64,000 nucleotides of DNA from Sympetrum striolatum (lineage: Eukaryota > Arthropoda > Insecta > Odonata > Libellulidae), in NCBI GenBank assembly GCA_947579665.1, contig OX388351.1, positions 61,512,939 through 61,576,938 on the forward strand. The letters are read 5' to 3'. How positions within the stretch are numbered: the stretch's first letter is position 1; the number at the start of each line of letters is the position of its first letter. Of the stretch, positions 1 to 9,962 are shown in pieces. The translations under genes and the position numbers were made by a program. The notes under the pieces were generated by a model. The model saw only the letters and a program-made list of their open reading frames with translations, searched no databases and had not been told where the DNA came from.

Positions 1-127
1 TGGAGGGGTTTCCCTCCCGTCTTTGGGCGAATGCCAGGCTTAAAATCATTTTTATGTTCCCTTCTAACGTTGCCACCTGGCCTGAAGGCCAAATTGCAAC
101 GTGAACTTAAATAAATAAATAAAAAAT
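1..127 (+). repeat. 3' end of a non-LTR retrotransposon (fragment)
   Basis: The block holds the phrase GCCACCTGGCCTGAAGGCC (72-90), then about 15 bases further a run of AAAT units (about 108-125). A GC-rich 3' UTR ending in a short A/T-rich tandem tail is the usual 3' signature of LINEs in arthropods. A diverged relative of the GCCACCTGG..CCT phrase recurs at 3052. No reading frame remains, and the element runs off the left edge of the window. The family is not identified, and a SINE sharing a LINE tail is the alternative. Confidence 0.45.
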
Positions 128-2936
128 ATATATATATTAGTCTTTCCTATTGATTGATATTTTAAAGCGTTTTTCAAACTATTTAAACATTTTGCGCATA
201 ATTAATCCAACTATCCCACCAGGAAAGTAAAATAAATAAATATAAATTAAATTAACGATTAAAATCATGAACTAATTTTATATTTGAGATAGGAGATACT
301 AATTATCTTCAATATGAAATCAAAGAATGTAATTTTATGATTGCTACTTTATGAAATATCTCAATATACATCCTATTAGTTTATCGATTCATTTTTTACA
401 TTCCTATTGCCACCTCATCTATGATCTCTAATTTTGATGATGATTTTAGTTTCTTTGATTTTACTGCCCATTTTATTATATTCTCAGCAATGATCAAATT
501 GTTTTTGCGTAGACATTTTTCAAAAAGAAATTTATTTTCCATTACGTTTTATAGATTTCGTAGTGATAAAAACATCAAACTGATTGTTGTCAATCAAATA
601 AAGAAATGTCATCCGAAAACATAATTCTCAACAATCAAAATCAAGTCCTTTTACACGATGCATCGCTGATGATGTCATTCTTTCTCAGAACTTCAACTCA
701 TCTTCTGGAATCTTTTGAGGCCGTCCTTTATCCTCTGCAGCCTTGATTTTTCGTGTAAGCTCCTTTCCAGCGCGAGAATATCTCTCCCAAGTGTACATAG
801 CTCCAAAGGCCCTTTGACAATACCGTACGTGTAGCTGTTTGATAAAAACGCGCCCGCTCGCGACACACCTAAGAAATATCTCAATAAAAGATGCACAAAG
901 GACAGATGTAGGGGATAACCGCATTATAGCACTGTCTTGAGATATCTTGATAAGCCTATCCGATAAGGCTCTGTCACGGAGAAGAGGATTTGTAATGAAA
1001 GTGGAACGCCACTCGATAGAAAAGGCTTTTTTGTGTCTGAGAGGACGCAGTGGTCAAAGAGGTGTACTTGGGAGTGGTACGGCGTGTGACGGCGGCTTTT
1101 GATCCAAGGAGGCGTCGCTCGGGGCAACTGCGACGTGGACGCGAGACGCTCCAAAGCAGTGGTTCCCAAAGAAAATTTCAGATGCCGCTTAAAGCTCTCT
1201 AATAGCATCTGTGACCTCAAAGCCCTGGAAAACTTATCCGCATACGAAATATTTGGAATTAATTCCGTTGTTTGCTGTCCTGTCTAGTATGGAGAGATTC
1301 TGTATTTAATTGGGATGACCTATTTCGAATTAAAAATTTGAAAAGGATTCTTTTGAATACGAGCATGGATGCAGATAGCTGTTATTGTTACTTTTACGAT
1401 GAGTAGCAGACGACTAATGTTAATTATCTTACATATCATAATGCATTTACGATACTTTCAATAGTAAAACGTCGGCAAGTACATTTACATTAGTCCTTGG
1501 AATTTCCAAGAGTTAGAAAATAATTTGTTTAGTGGTAGTTCTCTGGTAGTATTTGTAAGTAGCTGTGGCTGAAAGAGGTTCTCATCGATTTCGGCTACCA
1601 GCTAAAAACGCCAGAAAACTTCCAGCAATTATATTTAATGTTACCGTAAAAGCTCTCAACTAGGAACATATTGCTTTTTGGCTACTCGAGTATGCTTTAT
1701 AGATTCGTTTGGCTTTAATGAAAGTAAGCTTGAATACAATTACAATTAAGGTTTTGATTTATGTAGATCTCTTACTCAACGGAGTGATTTTTATCTGACA
1801 AACAGGAAAGATGATGAATTAATTAAATTCACTTCTTAATTAACTCGTAGAATAGATTAGCAACGGGAAGATAATGTTTAAATAATCTTTACAGAGGAAC
1901 TAGTGATAAGTCAGGTCATATGAATTTCAAGAAATGGGACGATATTGGAATTGTATGGTAAGGTGTATGCTTAGGAATATTCTTATTTTTCATTTCCGGT
2001 TCTACTAGGTAATTGCCACTCTTCAGTTGTCAAACATTTCTATCTTAGAATTCACTCGAAAATATCTAGTAATCTCTCTTGAAAGGAAACTGAAATATTG
2101 CTATCTGAACTATTAATATATCCTACTTATATAGCTCAATCTTATGCCCACGCTTTAATGGCGTCTAACTTTTTGAATTTCGAATAACAAAATGTCATTC
2201 CCTTATTTCTTATTCATTTAGTCTCAAAACATCACAAAGTGTGTCCTTTTATCCAATAATATCCAAGATAAATGGTTCCTATAATTTAAAGAAATATTTT
2301 ATTCATTATTTTGCCGTACTTTAATAGAAAGAAAATTTGAAATACTTTGAGAGTGAAAAGCTGAACAAGTGGGTCATTGAAGATCGGTAACCTATATTAG
2401 AAAGGAGAATGCGAAGGAAAAAGTAAGACCGGATTGTTTGTGGAAAAATTTCATGGAATGGAGTCCATAGCAGCTCTGAGGCGACATGCCTCCTTTTCGG
2501 TTTAAAAGAACACCGTACTTTCATATCGCTGCGTCTTTCTCTCCAACGCAACTCTTTTTCTGTTCCCGCTCACCATAGAATATAAAGAGCAAAATGGGGT
2601 CGATGTTGAGTTCTAAGGATTGTGATGCTTAGGCGCGCATTTATGGTTTGTTCTTGAAAGAGTGAGGAAGAAATTTTTGGACTGGCAAAATAGATGTATC
2701 TTCAAGATTATGTTTTATCACTATTAGAAGCAAAATTAATTCAGTGAACTCAATAGCATTAGTATTTCTCTATCTATGGCTATGCATATTTCGAAGCGTA
2801 AATACCTGTATAAGTGCCAAATATATTTGGCTGTATATGTTACGCGTTATTGAAGACGCCTGGTTTTTATTTCTTTACCATCAGTTGCATTGATTTTCCC
2901 ACATTCTACTCTGTCTTTTTGTTTTAATTTGTATAT
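128..2936. other. AT-rich non-coding stretch
   Basis: I see no exon, RNA gene or clear transposon here. A GC-richer patch at about 700-1200 has short open frames on both strands, none with recognisable domains. A TA-rich tract follows the LINE tail at 128-137. Confidence 0.6.
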
Positions 2937-3019
2937 GTACACTCCTGGCCAAAATTAACGCAGCACCGACCGTTAGAATCGCTAGGGAGGTGCTGCGTTA
3001 ATTTTGGCCAGGAGTGTAC
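2937..3019. mobile_element. Hairpin MITE, Tc1/mariner-like ends
   Basis: A perfect inverted repeat of 31 bp (2937-2967 and 2989-3019) surrounds a 21-base loop. The arms begin TACACTCCTGGCCAAAATTA. TA dinucleotides sit at both outer ends (2938-2939 and 3017-3018), as expected for a TA target duplication. The GGCCAAAA motif near the tip resembles Tc1-like terminal repeats. There is no coding capacity. The absence of any mismatch in the stem suggests a young insertion or ongoing homogenisation. If transcribed it would form a long duplex and could feed small-RNA pathways; that is inference. Confidence 0.8.
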
Positions 3020-3050
3020 TTATACTAACGACAAGATTAGGTGGAAGAGA

Positions 3051-3152
3051 GGCCACCTGGGCCTAACCTTGCCAATTAAGGGTCTAATTAAATTAAACTA
3101 AACTATTGCAAATCTGCGGTTAGTTGGAAAAACTAAACTATTGCAAATCTGC
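3051..3152 (+). repeat. LINE-tail-like fragment with a 23-bp direct duplication
   Basis: GGCCACCTGGGCCTAACC at 3051 matches, with gaps, the LINE 3' phrase at 72-90. It is followed by a TAATTAAATTAAAC-rich tail. A 23-bp block is present twice, at 3095-3117 and 3130-3152, offset by 35 bp. This could be a target-site duplication plus tail, or local slippage. Confidence 0.35.
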
Positions 3153-5279
3153 AAATCTCTGTGATTAGATGGAAGATTAAAATTCTCATAATGAATTTGA
3201 AAAATTGATTCACACATAAAAAGGGAGAATAAATTTGTTAGAAATATAACCAATTCCTATATAAAATCATTCAATAAATCAATATTTCTGTCAATTTGTG
3301 AAACTCCATAATTTGCTTTCAAACGTCAATAAAAAAATCGCTCTCTCTGATGGCTATTCAAAATATCCGATTCATAGTTCTGTGAAAAAAAGCGACAGAG
3401 GCTCAACGTTACGAATCAACTGTAATCTTGCTATCAATATCGATATCCCCAAATTGTTAATATAAACCTCCTTTGTAGGCCCCATCAGCTTTGCAATTGA
3501 TAATTTTCTTTTTATTATCAACAGATATTTTTATTCGATACGAAATATAGGCAAGAGCAGATAAATTAGAAACAATCAATATAGATCCTGTTTAAATCCG
3601 GTATTTATAAATAAAGTTGAAATTACGGTGGTTCAATATAAATCGGTTAGAATGGTAGAAAGTTTTGTACCAGTATATGGAAACTGAGACACTTGTCTAG
3701 AAATAACATTTTTACCAATAGTGAGGGTTATGCATACAAAGACAAAGAAATTGAAGTGCGATTAATCAATTTGGAATAAAATACATATTCAAATAACGAG
3801 CTTGTTTCGGAGGACTTAGCATTCTGAGGCAATAATTGATGCCAAGATCGTTAAAGAAGTCAGAAAATGACATACACGAGGTTCTTGAATCAGTACATGA
3901 AATATTTTTTTCTAAACTAACTACTAATATGATGCATTAAACACGACATAAAATATTGATATAAAATAACACGAGATGTGCGTATAAGGTTACAATATTG
4001 AGTCGACCGGCTCTGATTCCGCCTTGCTTATAAAATACTATTTTGTAAATAAAACAAATAATGACGAAAAAGAAATCATATTAAGCCATAAATAACTCCT
4101 ATATTCTGTAATCTAGCGTGACTTCGTGGAATTTAGCACGCATTTCCAAATATAAAGCACTAAGTTTGTTCAACCAAAAGTTGTAATAAACCTTTGGTGG
4201 AATATAATCAGTGTTCTCTCTTTGAAAATTACCACCTATAATTTTCAAAGTTAGAAATGTAGTACTCCATTCACTTTTAAGGCATTTATTTGCAGTGCTG
4301 GTTCGTTATGATAGATAAACAACTCATCTTCCTCCAAAACACGTTTCAAGATCCGCCCCTAGGTGATAAGAGCGATTGTAACCATTAGGGAAATCACACA
4401 CTTGCTGCGGTTTGAGAATATTTTATCTTAGCGATGTCGCATAAAGAGAGATTTGGGGGAGTTATGTTAATTACTATAAATACTCTTGAGCTTAAAGCGT
4501 TACTCCCAGTAAAGACCTATTGCGTTATACACCATAGAAAATTAAGAAGTAAAGAAAGACGAACATACCTTGAAAAAAGTCCACAACCAGAACAGTCTAT
4601 CTTTAATCCTAAACTACTACTCGCACACACTCACAAATGAACAATGAAGATTATTCACACCAATAATCTTTAGTTAACTGACTTATACTGTCTCACCACT
4701 CTGACTACAATGAAGCATTAAAGCCTCATTTTGCCTACGTACGGTTTGACGAACGAAGACATCCTAAGGGTTTTGCATTGTCCTTGAGAAAAATGTCTAC
4801 CTGCATGCCACACGTTGAAGCGAGACCAAGAAGTTTTTATGCACCGATGTCTGTTATGTTTCCTTCAGCTGTGGATTCCTCCCTCGCTACCATCCGATGG
4901 CCGAAGAAGTTCTCCCACCAACATTCCAATCCTCAGAAGAAAGACCCTCAATGACTGCGAGTCCAGAACGTGGTCTGCGATACAATAACGTAAAAGGAAA
5001 TCAGCGAAACTTATCTTAACATGTCGTAGATCACCAAAAGCAATAAAATCTTAATGAGATTTGGAACATAAAAGATAAGCACTTATGAGAAATGTACAAA
5101 CTATAAAGATTCGCACTAATTTACACGAAACAAAGGCAAACTAAACAAAATTCAAAGAGCTGACTTTAAGGATAATATCGTAAATAGTTGTTTGAAATAC
5201 ATAGAAATGATTTTAAAGTATGCTCCACGTGCGCTGAGGTAAGAATACAGGAATTTTGTCTGACAGTTGCAAAATGCAC
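3153..5279. other. AT-rich non-coding stretch
   Basis: Nothing supportable as a gene. The 68-codon frame at 4434 has no recognisable domain. Confidence 0.55.
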
Positions 5280-5392
5280 GGAAGCTAAACTAATACTGAA
5301 GGAAAGCGCGGGAGGAAAAGCGAAGTGCACGGGTAAAGAGAAGCGAAATTTGGGGAAATTACTTCTTTTTCCCGCGCATTTTGGCCGCGCGA
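5280..5392 (-). repeat. Dispersed GCGCGGG repeat, copy 1
   Basis: Read on the minus strand, this block aligns with 9853-9962 on the plus strand. Both run GCGCGGCCAAAATGCGCGGG (here) or GCGCGGACAAAATGCGCGGG (there), then a TTTCG-rich middle, then CTCCCGCGCTTT and a CAGTTTAG-like end. Within each copy GCGCGGGAAA and TCCCGCGC are partly inverted, so the repeat can fold on itself. No coding signal. Probably a small non-autonomous DNA element or an old SINE. Confidence 0.55.
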
Positions 5393-5858
5393 GGATCATA
5401 TCTTATTTGAGTGAATCAAAAGCCTCATCGCAATACACCAATTACCAAGGTGTTTTTTAAGAACCCGTCTGCAGTAGAAAGCTATTTATGACACCGAAAT
5501 ATAGTTTCTATTATCAATTTTAACACTCCTTTCAATTTCCACGGCAATAATGTCTTTTTACAATGTCAACCACGTATCATAAGCGGGGGTGAACGGTCAC
5601 TCCCATAAAGTAATAGGGAAAATCAGAATGATAATGTATTCTATTAATTCCAAAAGAACATAAATGAATTACTTAATAGATTGCTTTAATAAGGGGAAGA
5701 TTTCCACGTTGGAAAAAATATCGCCTGAAATAATTGTTTGTAGTATAAGAATTGATTTTGAGGATCCTGAGAGGATTTCTAGCTGGTAATGTTTTATTAA
5801 TAGCCACTAGTTCAAGCTACATACATTATTCCGCAGAAAAAAATCTGAAGATACTTTT
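5393..5858. other. AT-rich non-coding stretch
   Basis: No gene, repeat or RNA structure that I can support. Confidence 0.55.
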
Positions 5859-6021
5859 TACTTTCTCCCTATACGTAGTATAGAGAAAGTATTGTATTCG
5901 CAAAAAAATTCGATCTCCAGATTTCGACGGAAATAGATGTTTTGGGGCCCATAGAGCATGTTTAAGCTATTTTCCCGAACATGTCTGTCTGTGTGTCTGT
6001 CTGTCTGTCTGTCTGTCTGTG
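5859..6021 (+). repeat. Hairpin-headed repeat with (TCTG)n microsatellite
   Basis: A hairpin opens the unit: TACTTTCTC (5859-5867) pairs with GAGAAAGTA (5883-5891), with TATAC/GTATA inside. It leads into a non-coding segment and a (TCTG)n tract at about 5982-6021. The 178-bp tandem array begins about 90 bp downstream, so both probably belong to one non-autonomous element whose internal part has been amplified. Confidence 0.5.
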
Positions 6022-6110
6022 GTTAAAAAGTTTGTGTGCGCTCTATCTTAAAAAGTAATTATCCGATCATTTTCAAAATTCATATTTAGGATTTCCCTAA
6101 CAATACCAAG

Positions 6111-6870
6111 AGTTGATTAGTTTTTGGAGAATATCACTTAACCGGAAGTTACGGTTTATCCGCAACAAATTTTTGTTTCTTAAATATCTCTGTAAGAATG
6201 CAATATAGGTATATACAATTACATACAAAAGTTATAGATAATGTACTTTACTACAATTTTTGTATAAAAATGTTTTTCGTAACACTGATTGTTTAGGAGT
6301 TATTCTTCAATAATGGTTAACCAGAAGTTGTTGTTTACCCAGAAAAGGAAGTTTTTCATACATATCTCTGTCAGAATGCAATATAGGTATATACATTTAC
6401 ACACAAAAATTGTAGATTATGTATTTTCCTACAACTTTTGTATAAAACATTTTTTCGTAACACTGATTGTTTAGGAGTTATTCCCCAATAATGGTTAACC
6501 GGAAGTTGTTGTTAATCCAGAAATGGAAGTTTTTCATACATATCTCTGTCAAAATGCAATGTAGGTATATAAAATTATTTACAAAAGTTGTAGATAATGG
6601 TTTTTACTATAACTTTTGTATGAAACATTTTTTCGTAACACTGATTGTTTAGGAGTTATTCTTCAATAATGGTTAACCGGAAGTTGTTGTTTACCCAGAA
6701 AAGGAAGATTTTCATACATATATCTATCAGAATGCAATTTAGGTATATACAATTATGTACCAAAGTTGAAGATAATGTTTTTTACTACAAAGCTTGTATG
6801 AAACATTTTACTGTAACACTCATTGTTTTAGAGTTATTTATATATTACCGGCATAGGCTTATGTTTTCAA
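6111..6870 (+). repeat. 178-bp tandem repeat array, about four units
   Basis: Units start near 6111, 6289, 6467 and 6645, with a partial fifth to about 6870. Each carries TATCTCTGT.AGAATGCAAT, AGGTATATA, AAAGTTGTAGATAATG, a TTTCGTAACACTGATTGTTTAGGAGTTATT block and AATGGTTAACCGGAAGTTGT. Because 178 is not a multiple of three, the similar 61-codon frames at 6289 and 6467 end in the next unit; these frames are by-products of the repetition. Unit 1 is the most diverged and units 2-4 are closest. Confidence 0.85.
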
Positions 6871-7248
6871 TAAATACGGAGAAAGTCATGTGTTGGCCAC
6901 ATCAGATTTTTTTTAACTTTTGTATCATTCAGTTGACACAAATTCCAAAAATAATGTTAAAATTTTCAAATGTTTCATGATAGAAATTTGCAAATTATAG
7001 AAATGTATCAAGTTTTGATTCTATCCGAAAGAATGGAAAGAGAAGCAAATAAGTTACTCTTAAATAATTTTGTTAATTATAATCCAATTATTCTCCAAAT
7101 AACTTGAAATAAATAAACTTTTCTACTTCAGGCCGTATCATCCTTTCGTTGAACAAGCAGAAGTGAACATTAATTTCAAACTTAAAAAATAAAAATAAAT
7201 GAACAAAAGTGCTAATAGGACTTGACCGGAGCAAAAATAGGTAAGGGA
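6871..7248. other. AT-rich spacer
   Basis: No feature beyond AT-rich sequence. Confidence 0.5.
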
Positions 7249-7368
7249 AAGGTTAAGGGTACATTGCATGTAAGGGCGTGCACCCTGGAAAAATCCCAAG
7301 GAGAAACGGACTTGAAAAGTTCCCGGCCCCGTCAGACTTTTTTCAAGTCCGTTTTTCCTTGGGAAAAA
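7249..7368. mobile_element. Inverted head-to-head SINE dimer, copy A
   Basis: The left arm reads CAAGGAGAAACGGACTTGAA. The right arm reads TTCAAGTCCGTTTTTCCTTG, close to its reverse complement. Between them only about 20 bases of the tRNA-like heads remain (TTCCCGGCCCCGTCAGAC). Outside the left arm is the rest of the tail (GTGCACCCTGGAAAAATCCC). The family is the one seen as a monomer at 56171-56321. This copy has lost most of its palindromic centre. Confidence 0.65.
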
Positions 7369-8149
7369 TGTTAAGAAATACGAAAATGGAAAATAAATGA
7401 TCATGTTTTAGGAGAAATGAAGATAAATACATTATATACTAATTGGTTTTAAATGGAATGGAAGAAATAATTATCCAAATTATAAATGAGACACGTAAAC
7501 TAAAGGGCACTCAATTACTCCATTATTTTAAAATTGAATTGGCGGTTGACTCTCGAACGAATAAGTGTAACAAATAAACGAAGGATTCAAACTTATTGTG
7601 AAACAAAGACTATTTGGCGTATGCATATCCTCACGGTTACTTGAAACGCTGAACATAATTTTTTACTTCTGATTTTTACTAGCAATCTCACTTTCACTCA
7701 ATCTCAATCTAACATCGAAGTCCCTCAATTAGGAAATGTTATATAAATTCAGATATTTCAAGGCATAAAAATATTAGCTTATGTAAAATATTTCCCAGCA
7801 AATATTTTCGTTTGTTAGTACCTATACACATTTCAATACTAATTTCAAATGAGAAAATTGAGATCGATGTTCCAAACAAGGAAAATACGCAACCTTTCTG
7901 TCTTTTTTCTGTCTTTTTTCTGTCTAATGAATCGAAACGTAAATTGCACCCTCATTACTTAGCGCAGATCCTAAATAAAATTGTATCTGCGAATAGATGG
8001 GCCATTTCTTCGAGGGTAAACGGCATCCAAATAGAAAGCAGAGTCGAGAATGTCTTTTACTGGATACGCTCTCAACTTGAAGCAGTTCTTCCGGGGGTGG
8101 ATGATATGCATTGAAATTATCGTTGATGCGGTAATCCTGCTCGAATCGG
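7369..8149. other. AT-rich non-coding stretch
   Basis: No supportable gene. The 100-codon frame at 7812-8114 has no recognisable domain and ordinary local composition. Confidence 0.5.
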
Positions 8150-8582
8150 CGGATTATCTCCCGGTAGGCTGTTGAAGAGAGGAGAACCCGATTTTATATT
8201 CCGGTCTTGTTCGGCAGAGGCCATTTATCTGAAGGCATCGATGGCCGGGATCCCGGAAGAGTTGTACAAGGACAAGGGGGAGAAGCGAGGGTACAGCACC
8301 GGCTGCGTTAAGGGGAAAGTGGAAAACATCGGCGTGTTTCCAGTTTTGCCAAATGAGCCGGAAACAATCTCACGCAAAGGTAGTCGAATAGAAATTTCAA
8401 ACGGTTCCCCGAGTTTTGGAGTCGGAATTTTTAGCGTTCCCACCGACGGGAAGGCGGGATTGCATAAGGAAATCTTAGCACGATTCTCGTGTAGTCGTTC
8501 GCTCAGAAGGGGGAGGTATGTAGGGAGAAGAGTGTTGGGGTGTGAAAATGAATTTTCAGGAATTCGAATCGTTTCCTTTTGA
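8150..8582. other. GC-rich unique-looking island
   Basis: GC and CpG are clearly higher than in the flanks. A 136-codon frame is open on the plus strand and a 72-codon frame on the minus strand over the same bases, which is what high GC gives by chance. I find no domain in either. It may be a regulatory island or the remains of a coding exon; I favour non-coding. Confidence 0.35.
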
Positions 8583-8636
8583 AAATAAATGCGAGATCTG
8601 TATAGATTATTTTATCAACGCAAAAATGTCAAAACT

Positions 8637-8764
8637 GAAGAAAATTGTAACTTTTTCACACTTTGTAATAACACGACCGGTTTCGCTTCAGATGATGATG
8701 CTACGCTGTTAGCGAGGCCAAAGTTAATAATAAACCTGAGAATTAGTTACAATTTTTTTTCTCT
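8637..8764. repeat. Short MITE-like repeat with AACCGGTTTCG-type core
   Basis: A 12-bp inverted pair AAAATTGTAACT (8641-8652) and AGTTACAATTTT (8744-8755) bounds the block. Inside is CACGACCGGTTTCGCTTCA followed by GATGATGATG. A (C)GAAAC.(A/G)GT motif next to GATGATG also occurs in the element at 26773-27068, so the two are probably distantly related non-autonomous elements. Confidence 0.4.
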
Positions 8765-9372
8765 TTAGTTGTGTAACTATTCACAAAATGACGTCAAGAC
8801 ATAATGATTCTATTTTTGTGAGAATTGTTGGTGCAAATCAGCAAACTACTGGTGATAGCATAGCATTTAGGAGAATAATGACAGTGCAATAGCATTCAGA
8901 AGAACTAAGGGGAAAATGTTGTTTGCGGCATAGTGTCCATTGATATTCATCCATTATTTAAAAGCTGAGCCTTTTACTACTCTACTATAATAATGTAACT
9001 AAAAGCTCCTGCCCTCTCCTGTCACTGCCTTGTCTTAATATCGCTTATATATTTTTCTCAAGCTTCCACCTGGTTCTCCTTTCCCACCACCTTCCCGCCT
9101 ATTTTAAAAATAATCAGATTATTAAATCTCAGTCTCTCTCAAAATTATTCAGCCCGAAGTACAATGTACAATAGATGCCTCATTCCCTTTAAAATTAGCT
9201 ACCAAAATCTACAAAGAAACATTTTTTTATTTACTATTTATATTTTATAAATATATTTATTGTTGTTGTTTCTGAAAACCGGTAGCAACGGGGTGCTGAG
9301 TGCAGACAATATCGGCTACGGCAGATTTTAAATCTCTAAATCCAAAAGTTAGTGAGGATGGATGAGGCTTAA
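8765..9372. other. AT-rich non-coding stretch
   Basis: No supportable feature. Confidence 0.5.
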
Positions 9373-9540
9373 TAGGCAATATGAGAAGTGAGGTAGTTCC
9401 CCCTTCCTCTCATAACTGATCCAATATGTTATAAGCAGAACATATCCACGTAAGTGAAGCACAATGACTTTACGAGTAACACTTTTCTTGACGTTACATA
9501 AGGAAATGTCTTGATTTGTGTCACTATTCAACATTCAAAT
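9373..9540 (+). repeat. Dispersed GAGGAGTGAGGTAG repeat, copy 1
   Basis: AGGCAATATGAGAAGTGAGG at 9373 matches AGGCATGATGAGGAGTGAGG at 48235 and AGGCAAGATGAGGAGTGAGG at 21465. Downstream, GTAAGTGAAGCACAATGAC matches 23240-23280 on the minus strand, and CAACACTTTTCTT-like sequence matches 48333 onwards. The family is therefore at least about 160 bp long with four copies here. In the 48-kb copy a tRNA B-box-like segment lies upstream, so a tRNA-derived SINE is likely. Confidence 0.55.
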
Positions 9541-9852
9541 ACTTCTGTAGCTCTCACACCATTACAGACATGAGCGAGACTCCGAAAAAAGTAAATTGAA
9601 CATTTATTTTCCCGATATTGATCCAAATGATATATTAAAGTGACTTAAGCACATGACCAAGAATTCGATTTGCCTCCCTCTTGTCATATTTTTCATTTTC
9701 CTTTCTATATTTGGTTTTTGAACTCTTCGATATTCCTTTTATATTTTCTCAGCTAATTTTAACATTTTTCACCGAGGTAATAAGGAAATATAAAGTGTGC
9801 TGCTCTCGGAGAAGACGTCTGACAATGAGTGACTAAAAATTAGATTTGATCT
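9541..9852. other. AT-rich non-coding stretch
   Basis: No supportable feature. Confidence 0.5.
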
Positions 9853-9962
9853 TAGCGCGGACAAAATGCGCGGGAAAGACATATAGTTTCGTTTCTATTC
9901 ATCGTTTCACTTCCGTGTTTCTCCCGCGCTTTTGTGCAGACTCAGTTAAGTGTAAACGGAAA
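9853..9962 (+). repeat. Dispersed GCGCGGG repeat, copy 2
   Basis: This is the plus-strand partner of 5280-5392. It begins GCGCGGACAAAATGCGCGGG, has TTTCACTTCCGTGTTTCTCC in the middle and continues CCGCGCTTTTGTGCAGACTC. The two copies lie about 4.5 kb apart in opposite orientation. Confidence 0.55.

Noticed and set aside
6289..6980. Family of three similar small proteins (61, 61 and 111 codons)
   Set aside because: They come from the 178-bp tandem repeat, whose period is not a multiple of three; each runs into the next unit in another frame.
8172..8582. 136-codon plus-strand frame as a gene
   Set aside because: Lies in a GC-rich island where frames are open on both strands; no domain, no splice or promoter context.
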